DNA of 12,438 nt, from contig JAATVL010000281.1 of assembly GCA_014523525.1 (NCBI GenBank), positions 1-12,438 on the forward strand. Direction: 5' to 3'. This document shows, piece by piece, positions 1 through 6,396 of this stretch. Position 1 is the first letter of the stretch. Every line of letters begins with the position of its first letter. The DNA is from Nitrososphaerales archaeon TH703. Its GTDB lineage: Archaea; Thermoproteota; Nitrososphaeria; Nitrososphaerales; Nitrososphaeraceae. The translations under genes were made by a program, and so were the position numbers. A model generated the notes under the pieces. The model saw nothing but the letters and a program-made list of their open reading frames with translations. It searched no databases and was not told where the DNA came from.

Positions 1-1041
1 GTTAAACTCTTTTTCAAGCATATCTCTTTTTTTACTAATTTGAAAAAGAGAATCAGTATGTTCATATGCTATATTCTTCGGTCTACCAAACATCATTGAT
101 TGATACAGAAGGTGATTTTCAGGAATTACAATTCCTGTTTGGTCATCAGAATAAAGAATCTTTAGGGTGTCATCACTTTTTCTCATAGTCTCCTCATGAA
201 TGTGAACCATATTAGTATCGTCATGTTCGAAACCAAGCTCGCGGGCTTTTAGGCGGATATCTGCTGTACCATTTGCTTTATCGAGAACAGCCACTCCAAA
301 TTCCTCATGATAAATATCAGACATCGAATCAAAATAGGGTATCTTATTCTTGAATCTAATTGTCATTTGATGAAGGTGCATCATTCTTGACGGTACCTTG
401 TATGCTTCCACATACAGTTTTACTGATGGGAGGAACGATTTAACATCTTCTTCATGATGTGGATTTTTATCCCATTCTATAGAATCCTTTACGTCTTTTG
501 TATCTTCCAAGTCTGCCCATCGCCTGATTAACACAACATCATATCTTTGAATCTTATCTCCAAACTTTTCAATCATAGGCTGCATTATTCTTCCCATACC
601 TGAAACGTTGCAGCTACCCTGAATAACATACTTTTGATTTGCTACCTGATCATAGTTGATCCTTGAATTGTGAATGATGTCGGCAACTTTTTTTTCGCCC
701 GTCCTATCTTCGCCTCCTTGAAAAATTGCATTCTTATTCATAGGTATGTAGAAATTTACTTTATTAGTATAACCAAATCCATCTTTAGCTGCATCTATCA
801 CAAGATCAGATTCTTTAACTGCATCAGAGATCGTGCCAGAAATATCATAACCCTTTTGTCTAAAGTCAGGTATTTTTTGTTCGGGAACATAGACCGCAAA
901 TTTCTTCGCAAAGGCTTCATCAACTCTCTCATCTATTGAATATTTTCCTATCCCAACAAATTGAATCTCTTTGTCATGAGAAAATGCAGATGCAAGTCTC
1001 CTACCTATATTTCCATATCCATTTATGAATACTCTTACCAT
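1..1041 (-). CDS. gap: Type II (archaeal) glyceraldehyde-3-phosphate dehydrogenase, 3' end outside window
   Basis: I translated the complement: an ATG at 1041 opens a frame of 347 codons with no stop before the left edge, so the C-terminus is cut off. The N-terminus has a Rossmann dinucleotide site, GYGNIGRR (residues 8-15). The motif QGSCNVSGMGR puts the nucleophile at Cys144, and His223 lies 79 residues later, the spacing I recall for the catalytic Cys/His pair in archaeal enzymes. These mark the archaeal type II family, which interconverts glyceraldehyde-3-phosphate and 1,3-bisphosphoglycerate using NAD(P) in the cytosol. Family members are usually about 335-345 residues, so only a few residues should be missing. 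In ammonia-oxidising thaumarchaea the role is probably gluconeogenic or in carbon assimilation (inference). It is transcribed away from trpG, and the 207-bp gap carries promoters for both. Confidence 0.93.
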   Translation of the reverse strand, partial: MVRVFINGYGNIGRRLASAFSHDKEIQFVGIGKYSIDERVDEAFAKKFAVYVPEQKIPDFRQKGYDISGTISDAVKESDLVIDAAKDGFGYTNKVNFYIPMNKNAIFQGGEDRTGEKKVADIIHNSRINYDQVANQKYVIQGSCNVSGMGRIMQPMIEKFGDKIQRYDVVLIRRWADLEDTKDVKDSIEWDKNPHHEEDVKSFLPSVKLYVEAYKVPSRMMHLHQMTIRFKNKIPYFDSMSDIYHEEFGVAVLDKANGTADIRLKARELGFEHDDTNMVHIHEETMRKSDDTLKILYSDDQTGIVIPENHLLYQSMMFGRPKNIAYEHTDSLFQISKKRDMLEKEFN

Positions 1042-1070
1042 TTCTCAATGTTTTTAGTGAAAATGAAGGA

Positions 1071-1080
1071 TTATTTAATG
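1071..1080 (-). promoter_or_regulatory. Probable TATA box of the GAPDH gene
   Basis: On the minus strand this reads CATTAAATAA, centred about 34 bp upstream of the ATG at 1041. Transcription about 26 bp downstream would leave a leader of roughly 8 nt, and no Shine-Dalgarno sequence is visible. This is position and base composition only. Confidence 0.4.
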
Positions 1081-1197
1081 TATTATTAACTGATTCTTAG
1101 TGATCTTATTCCTAGGTTCAAGGTTTGTACTATCAAGATTAAACTCAGGTCAAGTTGATTTAATTATAATTGAAATATAACCATTAAATATCAATAC

Positions 1198-1213
1198 CGT
1201 TAAAAAATTAACG
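1198..1213. promoter_or_regulatory. Inverted repeat over the probable trpG promoter
   Basis: CGTTAA (1198-1203) and TTAACG (1208-1213) form a perfect 6-bp inverted repeat around AAAA. The AT-rich centre (about 1200-1210) is also the best TATA candidate: transcription would begin near 1230, about 20 nt before the trpG ATG at 1249. A protein bound here could compete with TBP, so an operator is plausible. It could also simply be the symmetry of an AT-rich TATA box. It does not resemble the TGTACA site recalled for the euryarchaeal repressor TrpY. Confidence 0.4.
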
Positions 1214-1248
1214 TTACGGGATGAAATTATAGATCACAGTGTTTTGAA

Positions 1249-1839
1249 ATGAAAAAGATTTTAATAATTGATAATTATGATTCCTTCGTTTATAATCTCG
1301 CCCAATTATTTGGTAAACTTTCTACAGAACCAGTTGTTATTCGTAACAACAAAATAAGTATAAAGGATATAAAAAAAATGCAACCTGATGGAATAGTTTT
1401 ATCACCGGGTCCAGGACATCCTGCAGATAGGAAATCCTTTGGAATATGCGGAGAAATTATTGAAACCATAGGACCAAAAATCCCTGTATTGGGAGTATGC
1501 CTTGGTCATCAGGGAATAGTACATGTTTATGGTGGCGAGGTAATCAATGCACACGTAGTAAGACATGGAAAGACAAGTAAAATAAAATATTTAGATAAAG
1601 AACTATTTGGGAAACTATCAAACCCATTTGTTGCAACAAGATATCATTCGCTGGTAGCATCCAGGAAAAATTTTCCTACTTGTTTAGAAGTAACGGCAAT
1701 ATCACTTGACGATTCTGAGATTATGGGTTTGAAACACAAGAAATATCCAATATATGGTGTTCAATTTCACCCCGAATCCGTGCTAACAAAAAATGGCTTT
1801 CATATAATAAAAAATTTCATAGAAATTCTGAAAAGATAA
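1249..1839 (+). CDS. trpG: Anthranilate synthase component II (glutamine amidotransferase)
   Basis: This 196-residue protein is a full-length class I glutamine amidotransferase. It should release ammonia from glutamine for TrpE, which makes anthranilate from chorismate in the first committed step of tryptophan synthesis. Visible motifs are NYDSFVYNL near the N-terminus, LSPGPGHP (51-58), the nucleophile elbow GVCLGHQG with Cys84, HGKTS (107-111), RYHSL (131-135) and HPES with catalytic His174 and Glu176. The catalytic triad is therefore intact. The ATG is the natural start, since family homology begins at residue 2. The stop TAA (1837-1839) shares its last base with the trpD ATG, implying translational coupling. 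No trpE is adjacent, so the partner must be encoded elsewhere, and the subunit might also serve p-aminobenzoate synthesis, as some TrpG proteins do. Confidence 0.95.
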   Translation: MKKILIIDNYDSFVYNLAQLFGKLSTEPVVIRNNKISIKDIKKMQPDGIVLSPGPGHPADRKSFGICGEIIETIGPKIPVLGVCLGHQGIVHVYGGEVINAHVVRHGKTSKIKYLDKELFGKLSNPFVATRYHSLVASRKNFPTCLEVTAISLDDSEIMGLKHKKYPIYGVQFHPESVLTKNGFHIIKNFIEILKR

Positions 1840-2909
1840 TGTCCACAGAATATCTACAACAACAAACAAGAAAAATTTTATCAAAGGAGAATATTGATAA
1901 AAGTGAATTCAGAAAAGCAATAAATTTAATCTTCTTGGACGAAATTCCTGACTCTACAATTGCTTCTTTTCTAACTGCGATAACATATAGAGGAGTAAGC
2001 CACGATGAGTTAAGAATTATAAGAGAAATCATGATTGGACATTCTCATCTAATAACACCTAACGTAACCGGTTCACTTATTGACAATTGTGGTACAGGTG
2101 GTGATATGGCTAATTCTTTTAACATAAGCACCGCTGCGTCTATTGTGGCCTCTGCTTCTGGGATAAATGTGGCAAAACATGGTAACAGATCTGCGAGTGG
2201 AATGTTTGGCAGTGCAGATTTCTTTGAATATATAGGATTTAATTTAGATACTTCAGTAAAAGTATTAGTTAATACTCTTGAAAGGATTGGGCTCTCATTC
2301 TTGTTCGCACCTAAATTCCATCCTAACTTGAAAAGGATTTCTGGAATCAGAAAACAGTTGGGATTTAAAACGATATTTAACATAATTGGGCCCTTATGCA
2401 ACCCCTGCACAAATATTACTGCCCAAGTTATAGGAATATCTGATCCGAAACTTTTCGAACTTGTATCTAATGCAATGATCAAATCCAATATTAAGAAAAT
2501 TATTCTTGTCCACTCCATGGATGGCATGGATGAGTTGTCGAATACCGCAAGAAATAGTATGCTTATTCTAAAATCAGGTAATATTGAAAGACATGAATTA
2601 GATCCAAAACTATTGGATTTGAAGGTTGTAAAAAAAGAACAGATTCAAGTAAAATCAAAAGAGGATTCTGTGAAGACTACATTACAAACAATATATGGAA
2701 AATCTACTAGGGCAAAACAAGATATAGTACTTCTCAATGCAGCAATCGCGTTATTCGCAGGAGAAAAAACTACTGACATTAATGACGGAATAAGAATAGC
2801 CAGAGAGTTGGTAAAATCTGAAGTCCCAAGGAGTAGACTACGTGAACTTATATCTAGTTGTGGGAACGTTCAAAAATTAGAAATTGTAGAAGAAAAATTT
2901 TCATTATAG
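1839..2909 (+). CDS. trpD: Anthranilate phosphoribosyltransferase
   Basis: This 356-residue protein is TrpD, which transfers the phosphoribosyl group of PRPP to anthranilate, the second step of tryptophan synthesis. It has an N-terminal helical domain, then NCGTGGD (83-89), the PRPP-binding signature. KHGNR follows at 113-117, FLFAPKFHPNLK at 154-165 and RKQLGFKTIFNIIGPLCNP at 171-189. DGMDE (228-232) supplies the acidic metal ligands Asp231 and Glu232. Length and motif order are normal for the family. One loop deviates: the stretch usually like SGKSGSAD reads SGMFGSAD here (120-127), losing a lysine. The start overlaps the trpG stop as TAATG, so the two are almost certainly one transcript. 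No other trp gene is nearby: the next gene downstream is on the opposite strand. Confidence 0.95.
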   Translation: MSTEYLQQQTRKILSKENIDKSEFRKAINLIFLDEIPDSTIASFLTAITYRGVSHDELRIIREIMIGHSHLITPNVTGSLIDNCGTGGDMANSFNISTAASIVASASGINVAKHGNRSASGMFGSADFFEYIGFNLDTSVKVLVNTLERIGLSFLFAPKFHPNLKRISGIRKQLGFKTIFNIIGPLCNPCTNITAQVIGISDPKLFELVSNAMIKSNIKKIILVHSMDGMDELSNTARNSMLILKSGNIERHELDPKLLDLKVVKKEQIQVKSKEDSVKTTLQTIYGKSTRAKQDIVLLNAAIALFAGEKTTDINDGIRIARELVKSEVPRSRLRELISSCGNVQKLEIVEEKFSL

Positions 2910-2972
2910 AATTGAATTAATGAGTTCATTCATAAGTGCCAATTCTTGATACAATTAATATTGATACAGTTC

Positions 2973-2997
2973 AAATAAAAAAGATAAAAAAGAAATA
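2973..2997 (-). terminator. Possible U-tract terminator after the DUF5679 gene
   Basis: On the minus strand the bases just past the stop at 3005 are almost all T, in two runs of six or more. Archaeal RNA polymerase terminates at such U-tracts without needing a hairpin. The assignment rests on composition and position. The plus strand here is A-rich, so it would not serve trpD. Confidence 0.4.
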
Positions 2998-3004
2998 TAG
3001 GATT

Positions 3005-3271
3005 TTATCTTCTTCTTGGTTTTGCCTTAGACTTTGATTTTGGTTTTGCCTTAGACTTTGATTTTGGTTTTGCCTTAGACTTTGATTTTGGTTTCGTCTT
3101 TCCTTTCGTTACCGCCTTGCTCGGGCCACCACCAATCTTAAACATCTTGGTTCCGCAAACCGAACATGTCCCCTTAATCGCAGGTCTTCCATTTTTCATT
3201 GTTACCTGTTGTTCGCCCTTAATCGGCCTTTTTGCTTTACATTTTACACAATAACCTTCAGTTGCCAACAT
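3005..3271 (-). CDS. DUF5679 zinc-ribbon protein with repetitive basic tail
   Basis: This small protein has 88 residues from the ATG at 3271. A TTG two codons earlier (3277) would add two residues. I prefer the ATG because a TATA-like TTATAAGG at 3291-3298 lies about 25 bp upstream, giving a nearly leaderless mRNA. The N-terminal half carries two CxxC knuckles (Cys8/Cys11 and Cys36/Cys39) in YCVKCKAK and CSVCGTKMFKIG, matching the uncharacterised DUF5679 family, and probably binds one zinc. From about residue 50 the chain is Lys/Ser/Pro-rich, with three exact copies of the eight-residue unit KPKSKSKA and a terminal RRR. The net charge suggests nucleic-acid or ribosome binding (inference). It lies between trpD, which converges on it, and trmI upstream on the same strand, with a 176-bp gap before it. 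Confidence 0.85.
   Translation of the reverse strand: MLATEGYCVKCKAKRPIKGEQQVTMKNGRPAIKGTCSVCGTKMFKIGGGPSKAVTKGKTKPKSKSKAKPKSKSKAKPKSKSKAKPRRR
3020..3091. repeat. Three perfect 24-bp tandem repeats inside the DUF5679 gene
   Basis: Units run 3020-3043, 3044-3067 and 3068-3091 with no difference between copies, even at synonymous positions. Each encodes KPKSKSKA on the minus strand. Identity at the DNA level suggests recent expansion by slippage or unequal exchange, so copy number may vary between strains. Confidence 0.97.
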
Positions 3272-3290
3272 ATTCAAGTTTATGGGGGTT

Positions 3291-3298
3291 CCTTATAA
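3291..3298 (-). promoter_or_regulatory. Probable TATA box of the DUF5679 gene
   Basis: The minus strand reads TTATAAGG. Its core centre lies about 25 bp before the ATG at 3271, which would make the mRNA almost leaderless and supports that start over the TTG at 3277. Confidence 0.45.
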
Positions 3299-3453
3299 GA
3301 ATAGCTCCGACGCATTTCTATTTGGGGCGTCTGCTTTGTCAATATATCGTGTTCTCTTACTCGGTGATGATGACTTATTATCCAAGTTTTTTGGTTATGA
3401 GTATTTTAATATGCATCTAGAGCGTTGTCAATTTTAAACTTGATGAATTATAT

Positions 3454-4221
3454 CTATACGATCTTTCTACCGAATATAAGATATGTAGTATGTCCAATCA
3501 TTCGCATTGATGGCCTTGTTTTTCCCTCTCTCGCCTCTATATTACGTATCATGAGTTCTGTGCTCTCAATATCTATAAATCCTACTTCATTCATGTGTTT
3601 AGAAGTTTTTTCCAATTGGTTCATAGTCGGACATATTACCGCTACAGATCCACTGTTATTGAGGCATTTATAAACAATCTGTAAAACATTCCAAGGATCT
3701 CCCAAATCAATTATCGCAATATCAATGTCAGAAAGTTCCAGTTCCTCCTTCGTTATGTCATGTTTAAACATTGAAACATTTTTTTCCATACCTGATTTTT
3801 TGAGATTCTTTCTTGCGATTTCCATGAATTGTTCATTGACGTCATATGTAAAAACGTGACCTGAAGATCCTACGAGACTAGCAAAGAACGTAGTTAGTGA
3901 TGCACTTCCCGTACCTATTTCAAGAACATTAGATCCACTTTTCAACCCAGTTCTTATTGCAATATATCCCAGATCCTTAGGATAAACTATCTGAGTCTTT
4001 CTGTCTGACTTCATCACAAAATCATATATTGTTGGTTTCATCACGTACACTTTTTTTTGTTTAGCTGTAATTACCGAAGAACCATACTCAAGTCCTAGTA
4101 TCTGATCAAAATCTATAATTCCTATATGCGTGTGAAGTTTCTTACCTTTTTCTATTCTAGTTAACCAGTTCTTATTTGCCTGATAAAAAAATAAAACGTA
4201 AGCCCCTTCAACTATTTTCAT
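3454..4221 (-). CDS. trmI: tRNA (adenine(57/58)-N1)-methyltransferase
   Basis: This 255-residue protein matches the archaeal TrmI family, SAM-dependent enzymes that make m1A at positions 57 and 58 of the tRNA T-loop. The N-terminal third (1-75) is a small beta-rich domain. YPKD (80-83) precedes the Rossmann methyltransferase fold. SAM motif I is VLEIGTGSASLT (99-110), the acidic end of strand 2 is in YDVNEQF (Asp127), and motif IV is DLGDPW (172-177), where most relatives have Pro as the third residue. The C-terminal RPSMRMIGHT (236-245) is also characteristic. The ATG at 4221 is the first start, and a T-rich TATA-like stretch near 4245-4253 is about 28 bp upstream. It is divergent from dph6. 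The family forms homotetramers. A second T-arm modification gene, pus10-like, lies 2.2 kb away. Confidence 0.92.
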   Translation of the reverse strand: MKIVEGAYVLFFYQANKNWLTRIEKGKKLHTHIGIIDFDQILGLEYGSSVITAKQKKVYVMKPTIYDFVMKSDRKTQIVYPKDLGYIAIRTGLKSGSNVLEIGTGSASLTTFFASLVGSSGHVFTYDVNEQFMEIARKNLKKSGMEKNVSMFKHDITKEELELSDIDIAIIDLGDPWNVLQIVYKCLNNSGSVAVICPTMNQLEKTSKHMNEVGFIDIESTELMIRNIEAREGKTRPSMRMIGHTTYLIFGRKIV

Positions 4222-4244
4222 ATAAACAATGAATTTACGTAGTG

Positions 4245-4253
4245 GTAAAAAAA
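4245..4253 (-). promoter_or_regulatory. Possible TATA-like element of trmI
   Basis: The minus strand reads TTTTTTTAC, about 28 bp before the trmI ATG at 4221. Spacing fits a leaderless transcript, but the element is a poor TATA match. Confidence 0.28.
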
Positions 4254-4291
4254 TGTACCAATAAAGGATTCTAATTGTATTTGGATTAATG

Positions 4292-4299
4292 AATATAAG
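4292..4299 (+). promoter_or_regulatory. Possible TATA box of the dph6-srp54-pus10 cluster
   Basis: AATATAAG would place transcription near 4321, leaving about 16 nt before the TTG at 4337. The better-looking CTTATATAAA at 4326-4335 is too close, since it would start transcription inside dph6. Confidence 0.33.
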
Positions 4300-4336
4300 A
4301 GACTAATACCTTTACCCATCATAATCTTATATAAAA

Positions 4337-5023
4337 TTGAAATTAGCTTCATTGTATTCTGGGGGTAAAGATAGTAACTATTCTATCTTTGAAATGAACA
4401 AACGAGGACATGATGTAGTATGTTTAATTTCTATAATACCTATGATTAGTGATAGTTTACTCTTTCATTTTCCTAATATTCGTTTTACAGGAATCCTGGC
4501 CCAAGCTATTGAGTTGCCCATGAGAAACTTTCAATCAAACAGTTCAGAATTAAGCGATGAGGTACTAGTTCTTGAAAAAGCCCTTGTGAGTATTAAAGAT
4601 GAATTTGGTGTACAAGGCATAGTTCATGGTGGAATATCAAGCAACTTTCAAAAAAGGAATATTGAAACAGTCTGTAATAAATTGAGATTGTCAGTTTTTT
4701 CTCCATTATGGAAATTAGATCCAAGTAGCTATCTTCATAAGTTGATAGACCAAAAATTTGAAATTGTTATCGTTGGTGTTTCAGCGTTGGGTTTGGGTCC
4801 AGAATGGCTCGGGACATTGTTGGATCATGATAACGTGAAAAGACTGGAATCAATGTCATTGAGGTATGGATTTAACTTAAATTTTGAAGGAGGCGAGGCA
4901 GAAACGATTGTTGTTGACTGTCCGTTATATAGGAAAAAATTTCGGATCAAACAAGGAATGGTGAAATGGAATGGAAATAATGGAATATTTGAAATAATAG
5001 ATTATGAATTAATAGATAAATAA
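4337..5023 (+). CDS. dph6: Diphthine--ammonia ligase (Dph6-type PP-loop ATPase)
   Basis: This 228-residue protein matches the archaeal/eukaryotic Dph6 family, which amidates diphthine to diphthamide on elongation factor 2 using ATP and ammonium. The adenylating PP-loop SGGKDS is at residues 8-13. Further family blocks are HGGISSNFQKR (97-107), SPLWKLDP (122-129), GLGPEWLG (152-159) and EGGEAETIVVDCPLY (184-198). The start must be the TTG at 4337: an in-frame TAA lies at 4322-4324, the only codons between are not starts, and the next Met (residue 20) would delete the PP-loop. No Shine-Dalgarno sequence is seen. The gene abuts srp54 with no spacer (TAA then ATG), indicating co-transcription. 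The annotation is by motif, and some relatives are only called PP-loop ATPases. Confidence 0.88.
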   Translation: MKLASLYSGGKDSNYSIFEMNKRGHDVVCLISIIPMISDSLLFHFPNIRFTGILAQAIELPMRNFQSNSSELSDEVLVLEKALVSIKDEFGVQGIVHGGISSNFQKRNIETVCNKLRLSVFSPLWKLDPSSYLHKLIDQKFEIVIVGVSALGLGPEWLGTLLDHDNVKRLESMSLRYGFNLNFEGGEAETIVVDCPLYRKKFRIKQGMVKWNGNNGIFEIIDYELIDK

Positions 5024-6382
5024 ATGTTAGACAATCTTCGCTCGAGTCTTGGGGCAGCTTTAAAAAAATTAGTGGGAGCGTCAGACGTAAACGAAGAATT
5101 AATTGATTCTTTGTGTAAAGATGTACAAAGAGCCCTCCTTCAATCTGATGTCAATGTTAGATTGGTATTAAGCATAACTCAGAATTTGAAAAAAAGATCT
5201 CTAGAAGAGTCTCCTCCTAAGGGATTGTCAAGGAAGGATCACATAGTCTCAATCCTATATGATGAACTTTCTAGATTGATGGGTAATAAGGGAGATATAA
5301 CTCCACAAAATAAACAACCTGAAAAACAAGTCATTTCATTTTCCCCAGGAAAACTCAATGTTGTATTAATGTTTGGTATCCAAGGAAGTGGAAAAACAAC
5401 GGTTACTGCAAAGCTGGCTAGATGGTTAACAAAACACGGATATCACGTAGGGGTTATTGGAGCAGATACTTGGAGACCAGGAGCGCTTACCCAACTTAAG
5501 ATGAATTGCGTTAAAATTAATGTTGACGTATTTGGGGACGAATCTACTAAAGATGCTACTTTAATAGTTAAGAATGGAATTAGTTATTTTGGGAATGCAA
5601 GAGCCGATGTGGTAATAATTGATACTGCTGGCAGACACAAAGATGAAACAGAACTTTTAGAAGAAATGAAAAACATGTATGATATTTCAAAACCAGATTT
5701 GATTCTATTAGTAATTGATGGAACAATAGGTCAGCAGGCATATAGTCAGGCTAAGTCATTCCATGATACGGTTCCGGTGGGAGGTATCATTATAACAAAG
5801 CTTGATGGAACTGCAAAAGGGGGTGGGGCATTGGCGGCATCTGCAGTAACGGGTGCAAAAATTTTCTTTATTGGAAACGGTGAAAGGATTGATGATCTTG
5901 AAGAGTTTAGCCCGACAAGATTTGTGGGAAGATTGTTAGGGATGGGAGACATAAAAGCAATTTTAGATTTAGCTAAAGATTTGGAATTACAGGCAGATGA
6001 AAATCAGTCTAAACGGGTACTAAGCGGTAAAATGACAATCGAAGACTTTTATTCGCAGATGGAAAGTGTTGGAAAAATGGGATTTAGAAACATTATTGAT
6101 AATCTACCAGGTTTGTCAGGGGTAGTCAAGGAAGATCAATTGGATGTGATTCAGGGGAAATTGGAGAAATGGCGGTATATTATCCAGTCGATGACAAAGG
6201 AAGAGAAAAAGAATCCTGAGGTAATAAATGATTCACGACGAAAGAGGATAGCAAGAGGCTCTGGTGTAGCAGAGCATGATGTCAAAGACCTCATAAAGAA
6301 TTTCAATAATTCAAAAAGCATGATAAAACAAAGCAAGGGTAGACAAATGCAAGGTATGCTTAGACGATTGGGAATAGGATAA
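5024..6382 (+). CDS. srp54: Signal recognition particle GTPase SRP54 (Ffh)
   Basis: This 452-residue protein is a complete SRP54, the GTPase that binds 7S RNA and signal peptides as they leave the ribosome and docks with FtsY at the membrane. The helical N domain covers about 1-95. The G domain carries the P-loop GIQGSGKTT (118-126), GADTWRPGALTQL (146-158), DTAGRHK (200-206), TKLDGTAKGGG (258-268) and GNGERIDDLEEF (284-295). The M domain (about 325-452) has the signal-recognition helix around GSGVAEHDV (412-420) and ends in a methionine-containing basic helix. All GTPase motifs are intact and the length is normal. It follows dph6 with no spacer and is followed after 14 bp by the pus10-like gene, so the three probably share a transcript. 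Confidence 0.97.
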   Translation: MLDNLRSSLGAALKKLVGASDVNEELIDSLCKDVQRALLQSDVNVRLVLSITQNLKKRSLEESPPKGLSRKDHIVSILYDELSRLMGNKGDITPQNKQPEKQVISFSPGKLNVVLMFGIQGSGKTTVTAKLARWLTKHGYHVGVIGADTWRPGALTQLKMNCVKINVDVFGDESTKDATLIVKNGISYFGNARADVVIIDTAGRHKDETELLEEMKNMYDISKPDLILLVIDGTIGQQAYSQAKSFHDTVPVGGIIITKLDGTAKGGGALAASAVTGAKIFFIGNGERIDDLEEFSPTRFVGRLLGMGDIKAILDLAKDLELQADENQSKRVLSGKMTIEDFYSQMESVGKMGFRNIIDNLPGLSGVVKEDQLDVIQGKLEKWRYIIQSMTKEEKKNPEVINDSRRKRIARGSGVAEHDVKDLIKNFNNSKSMIKQSKGRQMQGMLRRLGIG

Positions 6383-6396
6383 ATAGATACGCTTAA

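Noticed and set aside
670..939. Plus-strand reading frame of 89 codons inside the GAPDH gene
   Set aside because: Antisense to the GAPDH catalytic domain, with a composition typical of a shadow frame.
2045..2527. 160-codon minus-strand reading frame inside trpD
   Set aside because: Exactly antisense to conserved trpD motifs. Its translation has no recognisable domain and no promoter was seen.
2946..2968. Direct repeat TTGATACA twice, 15 bp apart, after trpD
   Set aside because: Short and AT-rich with no matching partner elsewhere. It is compatible with chance.
3364..3373. C-box-like GTGATGA, possible C/D guide RNA in the gap between DUF5679 gene and trmI
   Set aside because: No CTGA D box or usable C'/D' pair follows at the required spacing on either strand. 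I see no other RNA gene in this 176-bp gap.
3425..3673. 82-codon plus-strand reading frame overlapping the 3' end of trmI
   Set aside because: Antisense to conserved TrmI C-terminal sequence, with no family resemblance.
4326..4335. CTTATATAAA as the dph6 TATA box
   Set aside because: Only about 6 bp before the start codon. Transcription would begin inside the gene and remove the essential PP-loop.
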